46,596 bases of DNA, taken from Oscillospiraceae bacterium. GTDB taxonomy: Bacteria > Bacillota > Clostridia > Oscillospirales > Ruminococcaceae. The translations under genes were made by a program, and so were the position numbers. The stretch is from assembly GCA_017465665.1 (NCBI GenBank), contig JAFTVU010000031.1, positions 1 to 46,596 on the forward strand, given 5' to 3'. The notes under the pieces were generated by a model. The model was not told the DNA's origin. It saw only the letters and a list, made by a program, of their open reading frames with translations, and did no database searches. This document shows, in pieces, positions 25,225 through 32,547 of this stretch (positions are counted from its first letter, which is position 1; each line of letters begins with the position of its first letter).

Positions 25225-25253
25225 TTGACAAACCCCAAAAGCTATGTTATAAT
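25225..25253 (+). promoter_or_regulatory. Sigma-A promoter of the PerR-like gene
   Basis: Consensus TTGACA (25225-25230), 17-bp spacer, TATAAT (25248-25253). The operator-like palindrome begins 3 bp after the -10 and covers the expected start site. Confidence 0.85.
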
Positions 25254-25255
25254 AC

Positions 25256-25274
25256 TGATAATAATTACTATTAT
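25256..25274. promoter_or_regulatory. PerR/Fur-type operator
   Basis: TGATAATAATTACTA (25256-25270) matches 12 of 15 positions of the Fur-family 7-1-7 box TGATAATnATTATCA. It overlaps the inverted repeat ATAATA-ATTAC-TATTAT (25258-25274). Lying on the transcription start of a Fur-family gene, it implies autorepression. Confidence 0.65.
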
Positions 25275-25294
25275 GTTTATCGGAAAGGACGTTT

Positions 25295-25672
25295 ATGAAA
25301 TTTTCAAAGCAACGCGAAATGATACTTAATCAGGTAAAGATGTTCCCTGTTCATCCAACTGCAGATCAGGTATATACTGCTCTTAAAGCGGATAATCCCA
25401 ACCTCAGCCTCGGTACAGTGTACCGTAATCTTAATCTTCTCAGTGAGATGGGCGAGCTTCTGAAGATACGCATTGCTGACGGCAGCGATCGCTTTGATGG
25501 CCGCACTGACAGTCACTATCACATGGTTTGTGATAAATGCTCGCGCGTTTTTGATGTGGAGCTTTCAGAGCTTGATGGACTTAATGATACTGTTTCTCAG
25601 AAATATGGTCATAAGCTGACTATGGTCACTCTCAACCTCAACGGTGTTTGCTGTGAGTGCGCGCGGTGTTAA
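25295..25672 (+). CDS. Fur-family regulator, PerR-like
   Basis: This 125-aa metal-dependent repressor has an N-terminal winged helix (residues 1-75, with HPTADQVYTALKADNPNLSLGTVYRNLNLLSEMGEL) and a metal/dimer domain. The regulatory-site pattern RFD...HYH...FD (around residues 70-90) matches Bacillus PerR Asp85, His91, His93 and Asp104. Two pairs, CDKC and CCECARC, give the structural zinc site. PerR senses peroxide by oxidation of these histidines with bound iron; Fur or Zur remain possible. It has its own promoter, an overlapping palindromic operator and a terminator, so it is a self-regulated single gene. GGAAAGGAC precedes the start. Confidence 0.88.
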   Translation: MKFSKQREMILNQVKMFPVHPTADQVYTALKADNPNLSLGTVYRNLNLLSEMGELLKIRIADGSDRFDGRTDSHYHMVCDKCSRVFDVELSELDGLNDTVSQKYGHKLTMVTLNLNGVCCECARC

Positions 25673-25683
25673 TTAAACGAACA

Positions 25684-25715
25684 GACCTCCCCACTATTGC
25701 GGGGAGGTCATTTTA
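25684..25715. terminator. Terminator after the PerR-like gene
   Basis: GACCTCCCC (25684-25692) pairs perfectly with GGGGAGGTC (25701-25709), followed by ATTTTATT. It lies between convergent genes; the minus-strand side has a weaker T tail. Confidence 0.85.
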
Positions 25716-25732
25716 TTGCTTATTCAGCGTTA

Positions 25733-25933
25733 TCAGCTGTTGGAGGACATTGTGCCGCCGTTAGCCTGCTTGTAGGAGTTGATCATATCCTTAACCATCT
25801 GACCACCGATGGAGCCAGCCTGCTTAGATGTGAGATCGCCGTTGTAGCCGTTGTTCAGTGCTACGCCTACCTCGCTTGCAGCCTGCATCTTAATGCTGTT
25901 GAGTGCGGTTTTATTCTGCTTATTGGAAGCCAT
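25733..25933 (-). CDS. Alpha/beta-type small acid-soluble spore protein
   Basis: Alpha/beta SASPs coat forespore DNA and protect it from UV and heat, then are degraded at germination. The 66-aa product has the family layout: a first helix KMQAASEVGVAL, whose SEVGV segment marks the usual GPR protease cut region, a turn NNGYNGDLTSKQAGSIGGQMVKDMINSYKQ (second helix with the conserved TSxQxGxIGGxMVKxMI), and a short tail. The AAGGAG ribosome binding site is 9 bases upstream. SASP genes are expected under sigma-G, but I could not point to a convincing sigma-G promoter in the 120-bp upstream gap. Confidence 0.95.
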   Translation of the reverse strand: MASNKQNKTALNSIKMQAASEVGVALNNGYNGDLTSKQAGSIGGQMVKDMINSYKQANGGTMSSNS

Positions 25934-26053
25934 AATAATAATCTCCTTAAAAACTTGAATTATCTCAGGAACTTTTCTTTCGTCCCCGCAAAAGTATTAT
26001 TTTCAGGCAGCAGAAAAATATTAAAGGAAAATGTATGAATTTAATTTCCGATT

Positions 26054-27322
26054 TTAACCGCAGATCTCGCGGGCGAGCTTTTCGGCTCTTACGTATACTT
26101 CATCCGCATCAACGGTAAGGAATCTACCGTTTTCGTAAAGCACCTGTCCGTTTACGACTGTCATGCAGACATTCTGCTTGCTTCCAGAGTAAACGAGGTT
26201 TTTTGCGATATTGTGAATGGGCTGCATATTGGGCTGACGGAGATCGATAACGGTAAAATCCGCGCACTTCCCTGCTGCAAGAACATCACAATCCTTAAGA
26301 CCCATAGCAAGTGCGCCGCCCTTTGTAGCCATCTCAAGAACGTCAAAAGCGGGGCACGCAGATGCGTCCATCTCCCTGACTTTCTGTAAAGCTGTTACAA
26401 GGAACATCTCACGGAACATATCAAGGCAGTTATTGGAAGCTGCACCGTCTGTTCCGATAGCGAAATTCTTCATGCCGTGGCGCTTCATCTCACAGATGGG
26501 CGCGATTCCGCTTGCCAATTTGAGATTGGATGAGGGATTTGTGACCATCCACAGATTCTTGTCACGGTATATCTCCATATCCTTTTCGTCAAACCATACA
26601 CAGTGGAAGCCACCGCCGCCGTATTCAAGCATTCCCAGCTTATCAAAAAGCTGAGTGGGTGTAATGCCGTAACGCTCGATACAGCCGTCTACCTCTGATC
26701 TGGTCTCGCTGTTGTGTGTATACATAGCAGCTTTGTACTTCTGTGAAAGCGCTGCCATGCCCTCCAAGGTCTCGCGTTTTGTAGTGTACTCGGCATGGAA
26801 GCCCAGCCGGTAGGAGATAAGATCACTATACGAATTGAACTTGCTGTATTCCTCTTCGATTCCCTCTACAGTGCCGCCGAAATCATTTATAGAGCCACAG
26901 AGTACAGTTCTGTATCCCATATCGACATTGGCTTTAGCGTAACTGTCCAGCTTAAAGTACATATCAAATGATGATGTGATACCACTTGTGAGATACTCCA
27001 TATTGGCAAGCTGTGTGAAGACATATATTGCTTCCTCTGTAAGCTTTGCTTCATGGGGGAATACCTGCTCATACAGCCAGTCGTTGAGCGGAAGATCATC
27101 CGCAAAGGAGCGCAGGAAAGTCATAGCTCCATGAGTATGTGCGTTTTTGAAGCCCGGAATGATGAGGTTTCCGTTGAGATCGATCTCACGGTCAAAGCTG
27201 ATATTATCCTCCTTTGCCGCACCGACATAGGTTATCCTGCCGCCGTCTGTGTGAAGCTCGCCATCAATGATGGTATCATCAGTCATGGGCATTATCTTTG
27301 CATTGTAAAACCTTAATTTCAT
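26054..27322 (-). CDS. mtaD: MTA/SAH deaminase-type amidohydrolase
   Basis: This 422-aa metal-dependent deaminase belongs to the amidohydrolase superfamily, in the group with methylthioadenosine/S-adenosylhomocysteine deaminase and chlorohydrolases. Metal and catalytic marks: NAHTHGAMTFLR (HxH, residues about 60-71), GFHAEYT, HNSETRSE, FHCVWF and GTDGAASNN (Asp ligand). It converts MTA or SAH to the inosine analogues. The next upstream gene is mtnA, which supports a role in methylthioadenosine salvage, although other adenosine-like or guanine-like substrates are possible. It has its own promoter and an AGAGGTG ribosome binding site. Confidence 0.85.
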   Translation of the reverse strand: MKLRFYNAKIMPMTDDTIIDGELHTDGGRITYVGAAKEDNISFDREIDLNGNLIIPGFKNAHTHGAMTFLRSFADDLPLNDWLYEQVFPHEAKLTEEAIYVFTQLANMEYLTSGITSSFDMYFKLDSYAKANVDMGYRTVLCGSINDFGGTVEGIEEEYSKFNSYSDLISYRLGFHAEYTTKRETLEGMAALSQKYKAAMYTHNSETRSEVDGCIERYGITPTQLFDKLGMLEYGGGGFHCVWFDEKDMEIYRDKNLWMVTNPSSNLKLASGIAPICEMKRHGMKNFAIGTDGAASNNCLDMFREMFLVTALQKVREMDASACPAFDVLEMATKGGALAMGLKDCDVLAAGKCADFTVIDLRQPNMQPIHNIAKNLVYSGSKQNVCMTVVNGQVLYENGRFLTVDADEVYVRAEKLAREICG

Positions 27323-27358
27323 ACTGCACCTCTTAAGTATAACATTGAATTTAATAAC

Positions 27359-27387
27359 ATTATATCGGATATATACTTTTTAGTCAA
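27359..27387 (-). promoter_or_regulatory. Sigma-A promoter of mtaD
   Basis: On the minus strand TTGACT (27382-27387), 17-bp spacer, TATAAT (27359-27364), 37 bp before the mtaD start. It lies right behind the mtnA stop, so mtaD can be transcribed apart from the upstream genes. Confidence 0.7.
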
Positions 27388-27402
27388 GCAACCGAGCGTT
27401 GC

Positions 27403-28455
27403 TCAGCGGAATAATTCTGCAAGGCTTTCGGTGTAAGGATAACGGGCAATGCCCTTTTCCGTTATGATTGCGGTGATAAGCTCGGCATCGGTCACATCAA
27501 AGGCAGGATTATAGCATTTTACTTCAGGCAGAGCTACGGGAGTTTCAAAGAACAGCGTCTTTATCTCATCACCACTGCGTTCCTCGATGATTATATCATC
27601 GCCGCACTTGCAATCAAAATCTATCGTTGAAGAGGGACAGAACACATAAAACGGTATGTCGTGGTATTTTGCGTTTATCGCAACAGAACGAGTACCTATC
27701 TTATTGGCGGTATCACCGTTTGCTGCTACTCTGTCACATCCCACAAAGCAGGCGTTTATCTTTCCCTGCTTCATGAGAAGTGATGCGGAATTATCGCAGA
27801 TAAGTGTTACATCAATACCCGCTTTGTACAGCTCAAAAGAAGTTAATCTTGCGCCCTGCAGCAGCGGTCTAGTCTCATCAGAGTATACCTTGAAATCATA
27901 TCCAAGCTCTTTTCCGAGCAGCAGAGTGCCAAGGCCTGTGCCGTATTCGGTAGCGGCAAGAGCGCCAGCGTTGCAGTGTGTAAGTATTCCATCGCCGCTT
28001 TTCACAAGGCTCAGACCGTTTTCGGAGATGGCACGGCACATGGCTCTGTCCTCATTGTAGATGTCCATACATTCTTTATAGAGGAGCGGCAAAAGCTCTG
28101 ATCTGACAAGCCCTGTGTGATTATGTACTACGGCAACCATACGTTTTACAGCAAAACTGAGGTTTACAGCAGTTGGTCGGGAGGAGTTCAGATATTCCCC
28201 TGCCCTTTCAAGCTCGGAAAGAAAAACGTCGTAGTCTTCATCGGTTATCTGCTGCGCGAGGACATACATTCCAAAGCCTGCACAGACTCCGATCGCTGGA
28301 GCGCCTCGCACTCTCAGCTTGAATATAGCCTCCCATATATCCTCGGCTTTTGTGAGCGTGAGATATTTTACTGTGTTAGGCAGGAGCGTCTGGTCGAGTA
28401 TCTCTACGGCTGCACCGTCTGCGGAAAGACGTACCGTGAATAGCTTTTCGTTCAT
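27403..28455 (-). CDS. mtnA: S-methyl-5-thioribose-1-phosphate isomerase MtnA
   Basis: MtnA turns methylthioribose-1-phosphate into methylthioribulose-1-phosphate in methionine salvage; relatives also act on 5-deoxyribose-1-phosphate. The 350-aa product shows [13 protein letters not shown] (about residues 50-62), the catalytic Cys in THCNAGALA and the Asp in [18 protein letters not shown] choose the start at 28455 ([10 protein letters not shown]) because a GGAG site lies 9 bases upstream, while the longer frame to 28506 has no family character. mtnK, mtnP and downstream steps are not in this window, so the fate of the product here is unknown. It lies 63 bp after the metal-GTPase group. Confidence 0.92.
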   Translation of the reverse strand: MNEKLFTVRLSADGAAVEILDQTLLPNTVKYLTLTKAEDIWEAIFKLRVRGAPAIGVCAGFGMYVLAQQITDEDYDVFLSELERAGEYLNSSRPTAVNLSFAVKRMVAVVHNHTGLVRSELLPLLYKECMDIYNEDRAMCRAISENGLSLVKSGDGILTHCNAGALAATEYGTGLGTLLLGKELGYDFKVYSDETRPLLQGARLTSFELYKAGIDVTLICDNSASLLMKQGKINACFVGCDRVAANGDTANKIGTRSVAINAKYHDIPFYVFCPSSTIDFDCKCGDDIIIEERSGDEIKTLFFETPVALPEVKCYNPAFDVTDAELITAIITEKGIARYPYTESLAELFR

Positions 28456-28518
28456 AATAATAACTCCATAAACTGATTTGTGCAGCAAAGTATGACAATG
28501 CTGCACAATTGTTGATTT

Positions 28519-29133
28519 TTAAATGATATCGGCTATCTCGTTCACAGCTTCATCAGTGTTGCACTTAGGATTGAGCTTTAGCATATCCTCGGCAGTAATG
28601 TCAGAGCCTGAGTATATCTTCTCTACAATGGAGATATCATATTCCTGCTCATAGTAATATTTTGCCCAATCGCACCAGCTTTCGGCAGTCTGATGTACAT
28701 AGCCCAGCAGAAAATCTCTGCCGCCATCATCGTCATCAGCAGACACTTCATTCTGCTCCCATACGGATGAACCGTTGCAGCACCACATACAAAACGTTGT
28801 ATTGTCGATATCATCCTCACTTAGCAGTGAACTCAATGCTTTCGGCGCACCTGCATAGACACGCTGGAAAAATCCATTATCCCATTCATCAGCCGCAAAC
28901 TGGTTTAGCTCACTTTCGTGATCAAAGCCCTTAAGCATAGCTCCGCTTTCTGTAAACAGAGCAAGCAGGTTGTCGCCTGAGCCATTATCAACAACAGCTC
29001 TGCGACTGTCGGAATCGTTAATGTATACCACAGTCCTGAGGAATGCAGTTTTCTTTGGAATAAGTATGATATCGAGCTTTGCCATAGCTTTAAGGCTGCG
29101 CTCTACAATTTCGGGCGTAACGTACTCAAACAT
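28519..29133 (-). CDS. Hypothetical protein, third gene of the CobW operon
   Basis: I do not recognise this 204-aa soluble acidic protein. It begins with a helical segment (TPEIVERSLKAMAKLDIILIPKK), has a beta-rich middle (FLRTVVYINDSD...LLALFTESGAML) and a Cys/Trp cluster FCMWCCNGSSVW (about residues 114-125) that could bind a metal or form disulfides. It starts 11 bp after the CobW-DUF1980 fusion gene and is almost certainly translated from the same mRNA, so a role beside metal trafficking is reasonable but inferred. The ribosome binding site GGAG lies inside the intergenic gap. No signal peptide or membrane span is visible. Confidence 0.8.
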   Translation of the reverse strand: MFEYVTPEIVERSLKAMAKLDIILIPKKTAFLRTVVYINDSDSRRAVVDNGSGDNLLALFTESGAMLKGFDHESELNQFAADEWDNGFFQRVYAGAPKALSSLLSEDDIDNTTFCMWCCNGSSVWEQNEVSADDDDGGRDFLLGYVHQTAESWCDWAKYYYEQEYDISIVEKIYSGSDITAEDMLKLNPKCNTDEAVNEIADII

Positions 29134-29144
29134 GATCGTTCTCC

Positions 29145-30092
29145 TTAATTAAAGTATACGAGCTCGCTCTCAGCCTTTTCTGTGGGAACGATGGTATTCG
29201 CAACGATAACAGGTCCCTGACCCTTGTATGCGTCATGCTTTTCGGCAATAACGCTGCCGCATACCTCTACCCACTCGCCGCTTTCAAAGTTCTTGCCCTC
29301 AGGTGACTTTACAAGAATTCCGATAACTGCGATATCATCCGCACAGCAGGTCATAGCGCGGCGCGAGATAACAAAGTATCCATCGGGGATGTTGGAGGCT
29401 CTGTATACCATACCTCTGACGCGCATATTTTTGCCCTTGTAACGGGGTGCGTTGCTCATGATATCTATGTACCACAGACCAAAATCGTCATGGATAACAT
29501 CAATAGGATCAGCGTTGACGTCAAAAGGCATCTCATCATCGCCCTGGAAGCCCTGCTCAACGGTGCCGTCGTTGTACTCAAACATCATCTCGATACGAGG
29601 ATTGAGAGCCTTAGTTGTACGGCGAAGACGCTTCTTATCGATGCTGCTCTTATCGCAGCGATTGAATACTAAAATATCAGCGATAGATATGTTATCGGAA
29701 AGGAGCTGACGCATATTATTCATGTAAACTTCAAACTTGGAGTGATCCATGAACATGAATATCTGATAGAACATCCAATCCTTGGGAGCTTTTACAGCCA
29801 TGTTTCTGAGGCTCCACATACCGTTGAACTCAATGAGTATCTGAGAGGGCTTATGCTTTGCAACAAGTGAATTGAGATAATCCTCGTTGAAGTCGTCCTC
29901 GTCCTCAATGAACTCTACAACGGCCTTTGCGGACTTAAGTATCTTCTCCTCATACTCGACCTCGCCGTCCTCGCAGGCGATTATCAGGGTCTTCTTTCCG
30001 CGGTTGAACTGCCTGTCCTGAATGGTATCAAGGATAAAGGATGTCTTTCCGCTCTCAAGAAAGCCTGTTATAAGAAATACAGGTAATTCCAT
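29145..30092 (-). CDS. CobW-type GTPase fused to a DUF1980-like domain
   Basis: This is a 315-aa two-domain protein. Residues 1-175 form a COG0523/CobW G3E GTPase with Walker A GFLESGKTS (10-18), a G3-like EFNG (88-91) and NRCDKS (144-149), but the CXCC metal motif of true COG0523 chaperones is missing; the corresponding place reads IACEDGEVEYEE. Residues about 205-305 (YIDIMSNAPRYKGKNMRVRGMVYR...FVISRRAMTCCADDIAVIGILV) resemble the C-terminal domain of YcgQ/DUF1980 proteins, which in Bacillus lie next to the zinc-starvation gene yciC. It lies 15 bp from a His-rich COG0523 protein, so a partner role in zinc or another metal's delivery is likely. Confidence 0.85.
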   Translation of the reverse strand: MELPVFLITGFLESGKTSFILDTIQDRQFNRGKKTLIIACEDGEVEYEEKILKSAKAVVEFIEDEDDFNEDYLNSLVAKHKPSQILIEFNGMWSLRNMAVKAPKDWMFYQIFMFMDHSKFEVYMNNMRQLLSDNISIADILVFNRCDKSSIDKKRLRRTTKALNPRIEMMFEYNDGTVEQGFQGDDEMPFDVNADPIDVIHDDFGLWYIDIMSNAPRYKGKNMRVRGMVYRASNIPDGYFVISRRAMTCCADDIAVIGILVKSPEGKNFESGEWVEVCGSVIAEKHDAYKGQGPVIVANTIVPTEKAESELVYFN

Positions 30093-30107
30093 AGTACACC
30101 TCTTGAA

Positions 30108-31223
30108 TTAAACGCCGAACAGCGCCTTGATCTTAGCTTCTTCCAGCTTTGCGCCGATAACGCACATTCTTCCTGTTACATCGGCAGAGCCTGTGCGTAC
30201 CTCATATTCCTCAGGAACGAAGTCAAAGTGATACCATACGCCATCGCCTGCAACGATACCCTTGGCACGCAGAACTGCGCCAAATTCTTCATCGGAAAGC
30301 TTGGAGAGCGCAGCTTCAAGCTCATCCTTGGTAAATTTCTTGGCGGTCTCTACGCCGAATGTTGTAAATACTTCATCAGCGTGGTGGTGATGATGGTGAT
30401 GGTCATGATCGTGACAGCCACAGGTGCATTCCTCGCCATGCTCATGATGGTGGTGATGCTCGTGCTCATGATCGTGGCAGTGGCATTCCTCGCCATCCTC
30501 ATGATGGTGGTGATGCTCGTGCTCATGATCGTGGCAGTGGCACTCCTCGCCATCCTCATGATGGTGGTGATGCTCGTGACCGCATACAGGACAGATATCC
30601 TCGCTGTCAAGCAGCTGCTCTGCGAACTTGTCCTGTGCTTCCATAGCCTCAAGTATCTGCTTTCCGTTGATATCATCCCAGGGAGTGGTAACGATAGTTG
30701 CCTTGTCGTTCAGCTCCTTAATCATCTCACCAGCTGCGGCAAGCTTCTCTTCAGAAAGCTTCTGGGAGCGGCTGAGTATGATCGTCTTAGCGGATTCGAT
30801 CTGATTCTTATAGAACTCACCGAAGTTCTTCATATACATCTTGATCTTGGAAGCATCAGCAACTGTTGTGCAGCAGTTGAGCTGGATATCATCGCTCTTT
30901 ACATCAAGAACTGCCTTTATAACATCGGAAAGCTTGCCTACACCCGAGGGCTCGATAAGGATCCTGTCGGGCGCGTACTGCTCCAGCACCTGACCGAGAG
31001 CCTTGCCGAAATCTCCCACCAGTGAGCAGCAGATGCAGCCCTGATTCATCTCGGTGACCTGTATGCCTGCGTCTTTCATGAAGCCGCCGTCAATACCTAT
31101 CTCGCCAAACTCATTTTCAATAAGAACGAGCTTTTCGCCGCTGTATGCCTCACTCAGCAGCTTTTTGATAAGAGTGGTCTTACCTGCACCTAAAAATCCT
31201 GAAAATACATCTATTTTTGTCAT
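30108..31223 (-). CDS. COG0523 metal-chaperone GTPase with His-rich repeat
   Basis: This is a G3E-family GTPase of the COG0523 (CobW/YciC/YjiA) group, 371 aa. Walker A GFLGAGKTTL is at residues 9-18, the metal-binding CXCC motif GCICC at 62-66, and EPSG at 91-94. Residues 211-281 form a metal reservoir that starts with CPVCGHEHHHHH and repeats a 19-residue unit of His runs plus a GEECHCHDHE block, ending HDHDHHHHHHH. The CobW C-terminal domain (FTTFGVETAKKFTKDELEAALSKL...GVWYHFDFVPEEYEVR) follows. Members deliver zinc, nickel or cobalt; zinc is favoured by the neighbours but not proven. It heads the operon, with a promoter at 31261-31289. Confidence 0.92.
   Translation of the reverse strand: MTKIDVFSGFLGAGKTTLIKKLLSEAYSGEKLVLIENEFGEIGIDGGFMKDAGIQVTEMNQGCICCSLVGDFGKALGQVLEQYAPDRILIEPSGVGKLSDVIKAVLDVKSDDIQLNCCTTVADASKIKMYMKNFGEFYKNQIESAKTIILSRSQKLSEEKLAAAGEMIKELNDKATIVTTPWDDINGKQILEAMEAQDKFAEQLLDSEDICPVCGHEHHHHHEDGEECHCHDHEHEHHHHHEDGEECHCHDHEHEHHHHHEHGEECTCGCHDHDHHHHHHHADEVFTTFGVETAKKFTKDELEAALSKLSDEEFGAVLRAKGIVAGDGVWYHFDFVPEEYEVRTGSADVTGRMCVIGAKLEEAKIKALFGV
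30431..30579. repeat. 57-bp in-frame tandem repeat (about 2.6 copies)
   Basis: Copies start with CCTCGCCAT at 30431, 30488 and 30545, exactly 57 bp apart, and encode the 19-aa His/Cys unit of the COG0523 protein. The first two copies are almost identical at the DNA level, pointing to recent expansion. Confidence 0.9.
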
Positions 31224-31260
31224 GATAAACTCCCTTTCTGAAATTAATCGTACAACTTAT

Positions 31261-31289
31261 ATTGTAACACAAATATCTCTTTCAGTCAA
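31261..31289 (-). promoter_or_regulatory. Sigma-A promoter of the metal-GTPase operon
   Basis: On the minus strand TTGACT (31284-31289), 17-bp spacer, TACAAT (31261-31266), 37 bp before the COG0523 gene. A small inverted repeat TACAA...TTGTA (31251-31266) overlaps the -10. I saw no clear Zur box. Confidence 0.7.
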
Positions 31290-31326
31290 GCCTGCATGCT
31301 CGTATTGTAAAATTATTCGTCATGAC

Positions 31327-31355
31327 TTGACATATTGTCCTTTTTGTTATATAAT
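31327..31355 (+). promoter_or_regulatory. Sigma-A promoter of the TetR gene with overlapping palindromes
   Basis: Perfect TTGACA (31327-31332), 17-bp spacer, TATAAT (31350-31355). GACA-TAT-TGTC (31329-31339) overlaps the -35, and GTCATGAC (31319-31326) abuts it; both are candidate repressor sites. Confidence 0.8.
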
Positions 31356-31390
31356 TAATATGTAAAAAATGGAATTGAGGGATATCAGTT

Positions 31391-31978
31391 ATGAACACAT
31401 CACCGCGGCATAATTCTGATAAACGCGTTATAAGGACAAAGAAAGCTATCCGAAATGCGCTTTTCAAGCTGATGGAGACCAAAGAGCTGAGCCATATCAG
31501 CATCAGTGAGCTTACTGCAGGTGCAAATGTCAACAGGCGCACCTTTTATACACACTACAGCGACATTACCGAAATTCTTGATGAGATCGAAGCGGAGCTT
31601 ATTCAGGCGCTTTCCGAAACGCTGGGAACGGTTGAGCCTACAAATTATCAGAAAAACGTTTCCTCTCAGTTCATCAGCTTCTATGAGCTTATTTCAGGTG
31701 AATACGACGATTATTTCCACCTGCTCAAAATAGATACCCGCGGTGTACTGGTCAGCAGACTTCGTAATGCAATAAAGGATTCGGCAGAATCCATATTCAG
31801 ATCTGCAGAACATGAGCTTTCAAGAGACTCCGTTATGGCTGCTGCCTTTGTGGCAGGCGGCTTCATAGCGTACTTCAGCGAGTGGTATTACAGCGATAAC
31901 AGGATACCTCTGGAGGAAGCGGCGCATATCGTCGGTGTAATGGCCGAGGGCAGTATCAAAGCATTTGAGAAAATATAA
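31391..31978 (+). CDS. TetR/AcrR family transcriptional regulator
   Basis: This 195-aa one-component regulator has an N-terminal helix-turn-helix (residues about 15-60: TKKAIRNALFKLMETKELSHISISELTAGANVNRRTFYTHYSDITEI), the usual TetR DNA-binding pattern ending in R-x-T-F-Y-x-H-Y. The C-terminal ligand domain resembles the TetR_C group seen in low-GC Gram-positives (ISGEYDDYFHLLKIDTRG...FVAGGFIAYFSEWYYSDNRIPLEEAAHIVGVMAEG). It is transcribed divergently from the metal-GTPase operon and has palindromes over its own promoter. It may control itself and perhaps the divergent operon. The ligand is unknown. Confidence 0.88.
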   Translation: MNTSPRHNSDKRVIRTKKAIRNALFKLMETKELSHISISELTAGANVNRRTFYTHYSDITEILDEIEAELIQALSETLGTVEPTNYQKNVSSQFISFYELISGEYDDYFHLLKIDTRGVLVSRLRNAIKDSAESIFRSAEHELSRDSVMAAAFVAGGFIAYFSEWYYSDNRIPLEEAAHIVGVMAEGSIKAFEKI

Positions 31979-31982
31979 TATC

Positions 31983-32015
31983 AAAAAGCAGCAACATCTG
32001 AGTTGCTGCTTTTTT
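31983..32015. terminator. Bidirectional terminator between TetR and Nudix genes
   Basis: AAAAAGCAGCAAC (31983-31995) pairs with GTTGCTGCTTTTT (32002-32014), flanked by A and T runs, between convergent genes. Confidence 0.88.
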
Positions 32016-32016
32016 G

Positions 32017-32529
32017 CTATATTTGGGGCTTATTCTTCAATATGCCGATGCAGTTATCAAGGTGGGTTCCTGAATAATTGTCTTCCCTCTCAACCATAGT
32101 GACAGCCGTGTTAAGATCAGCCCACACAAGAGCGTCAACCTCGTTTGAGCTGTTGAACTCGCCTGCCTTGACATAAGCGATAAAGCCTGCCATGATCAGA
32201 TTTTTCGGCGCGAAATAGTAGCTTTGCACATACTCGCAGGTAATTACCTGCTGTCCCGTTTCCTCAAGTACTTCACGAGCAACTGTCTCTTCAAGGGTAT
32301 CGCCCTTTTTCAGGTACCCCGAACAGAGCGTGTAATTATGTTCAGAAATGTAGTTCTGTTTCAGAAGAAGCACCTGATCATTCTCATTGATGATAGTAAC
32401 AAGTACGCAACTTGACGGATTATCAAAATAGAACTTGTTACAGCATTCGCAATATTTCTGCTCACCCTCATCTCCGACCGACTTGTATATAAGCGGTTTG
32501 CCGCACACAGTACAAAAATTGATATCCAT
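32017..32529 (-). CDS. Nudix hydrolase with N-terminal zinc ribbon
   Basis: This 170-aa protein hydrolyses a nucleoside diphosphate linked to another group. An N-terminal zinc ribbon (CTVCG at residues 6-10 and CECC at 27-30) precedes the Nudix domain, as in NADH pyrophosphatase NudC. The Nudix box is GYLKKGDTLEETVAREVLEETGQ-like, with REVLEETG intact; the first Glu of the GX5E pattern is replaced by Asp. The substrate cannot be fixed, and the NudC-specific SQPWPFPxS tail is absent. It ends on the shared terminator with the TetR gene and lies 18 bp after mfd, so it may be the last gene of the pth-mfd unit. Confidence 0.88.
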   Translation of the reverse strand: MDINFCTVCGKPLIYKSVGDEGEQKYCECCNKFYFDNPSSCVLVTIINENDQVLLLKQNYISEHNYTLCSGYLKKGDTLEETVAREVLEETGQQVITCEYVQSYYFAPKNLIMAGFIAYVKAGEFNSSNEVDALVWADLNTAVTMVEREDNYSGTHLDNCIGILKNKPQI

Positions 32530-32547
32530 TATTACACCTCGCTAATA

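Noticed and set aside
25934-26053. Sigma-G promoter of the SASP gene
   Set aside because: No pair of elements with the expected sequence and spacing was convincing.
30431-30579. CRISPR-like short repeats
   Set aside because: The 57-bp units are contiguous without spacers and translate in frame within the COG0523 gene.
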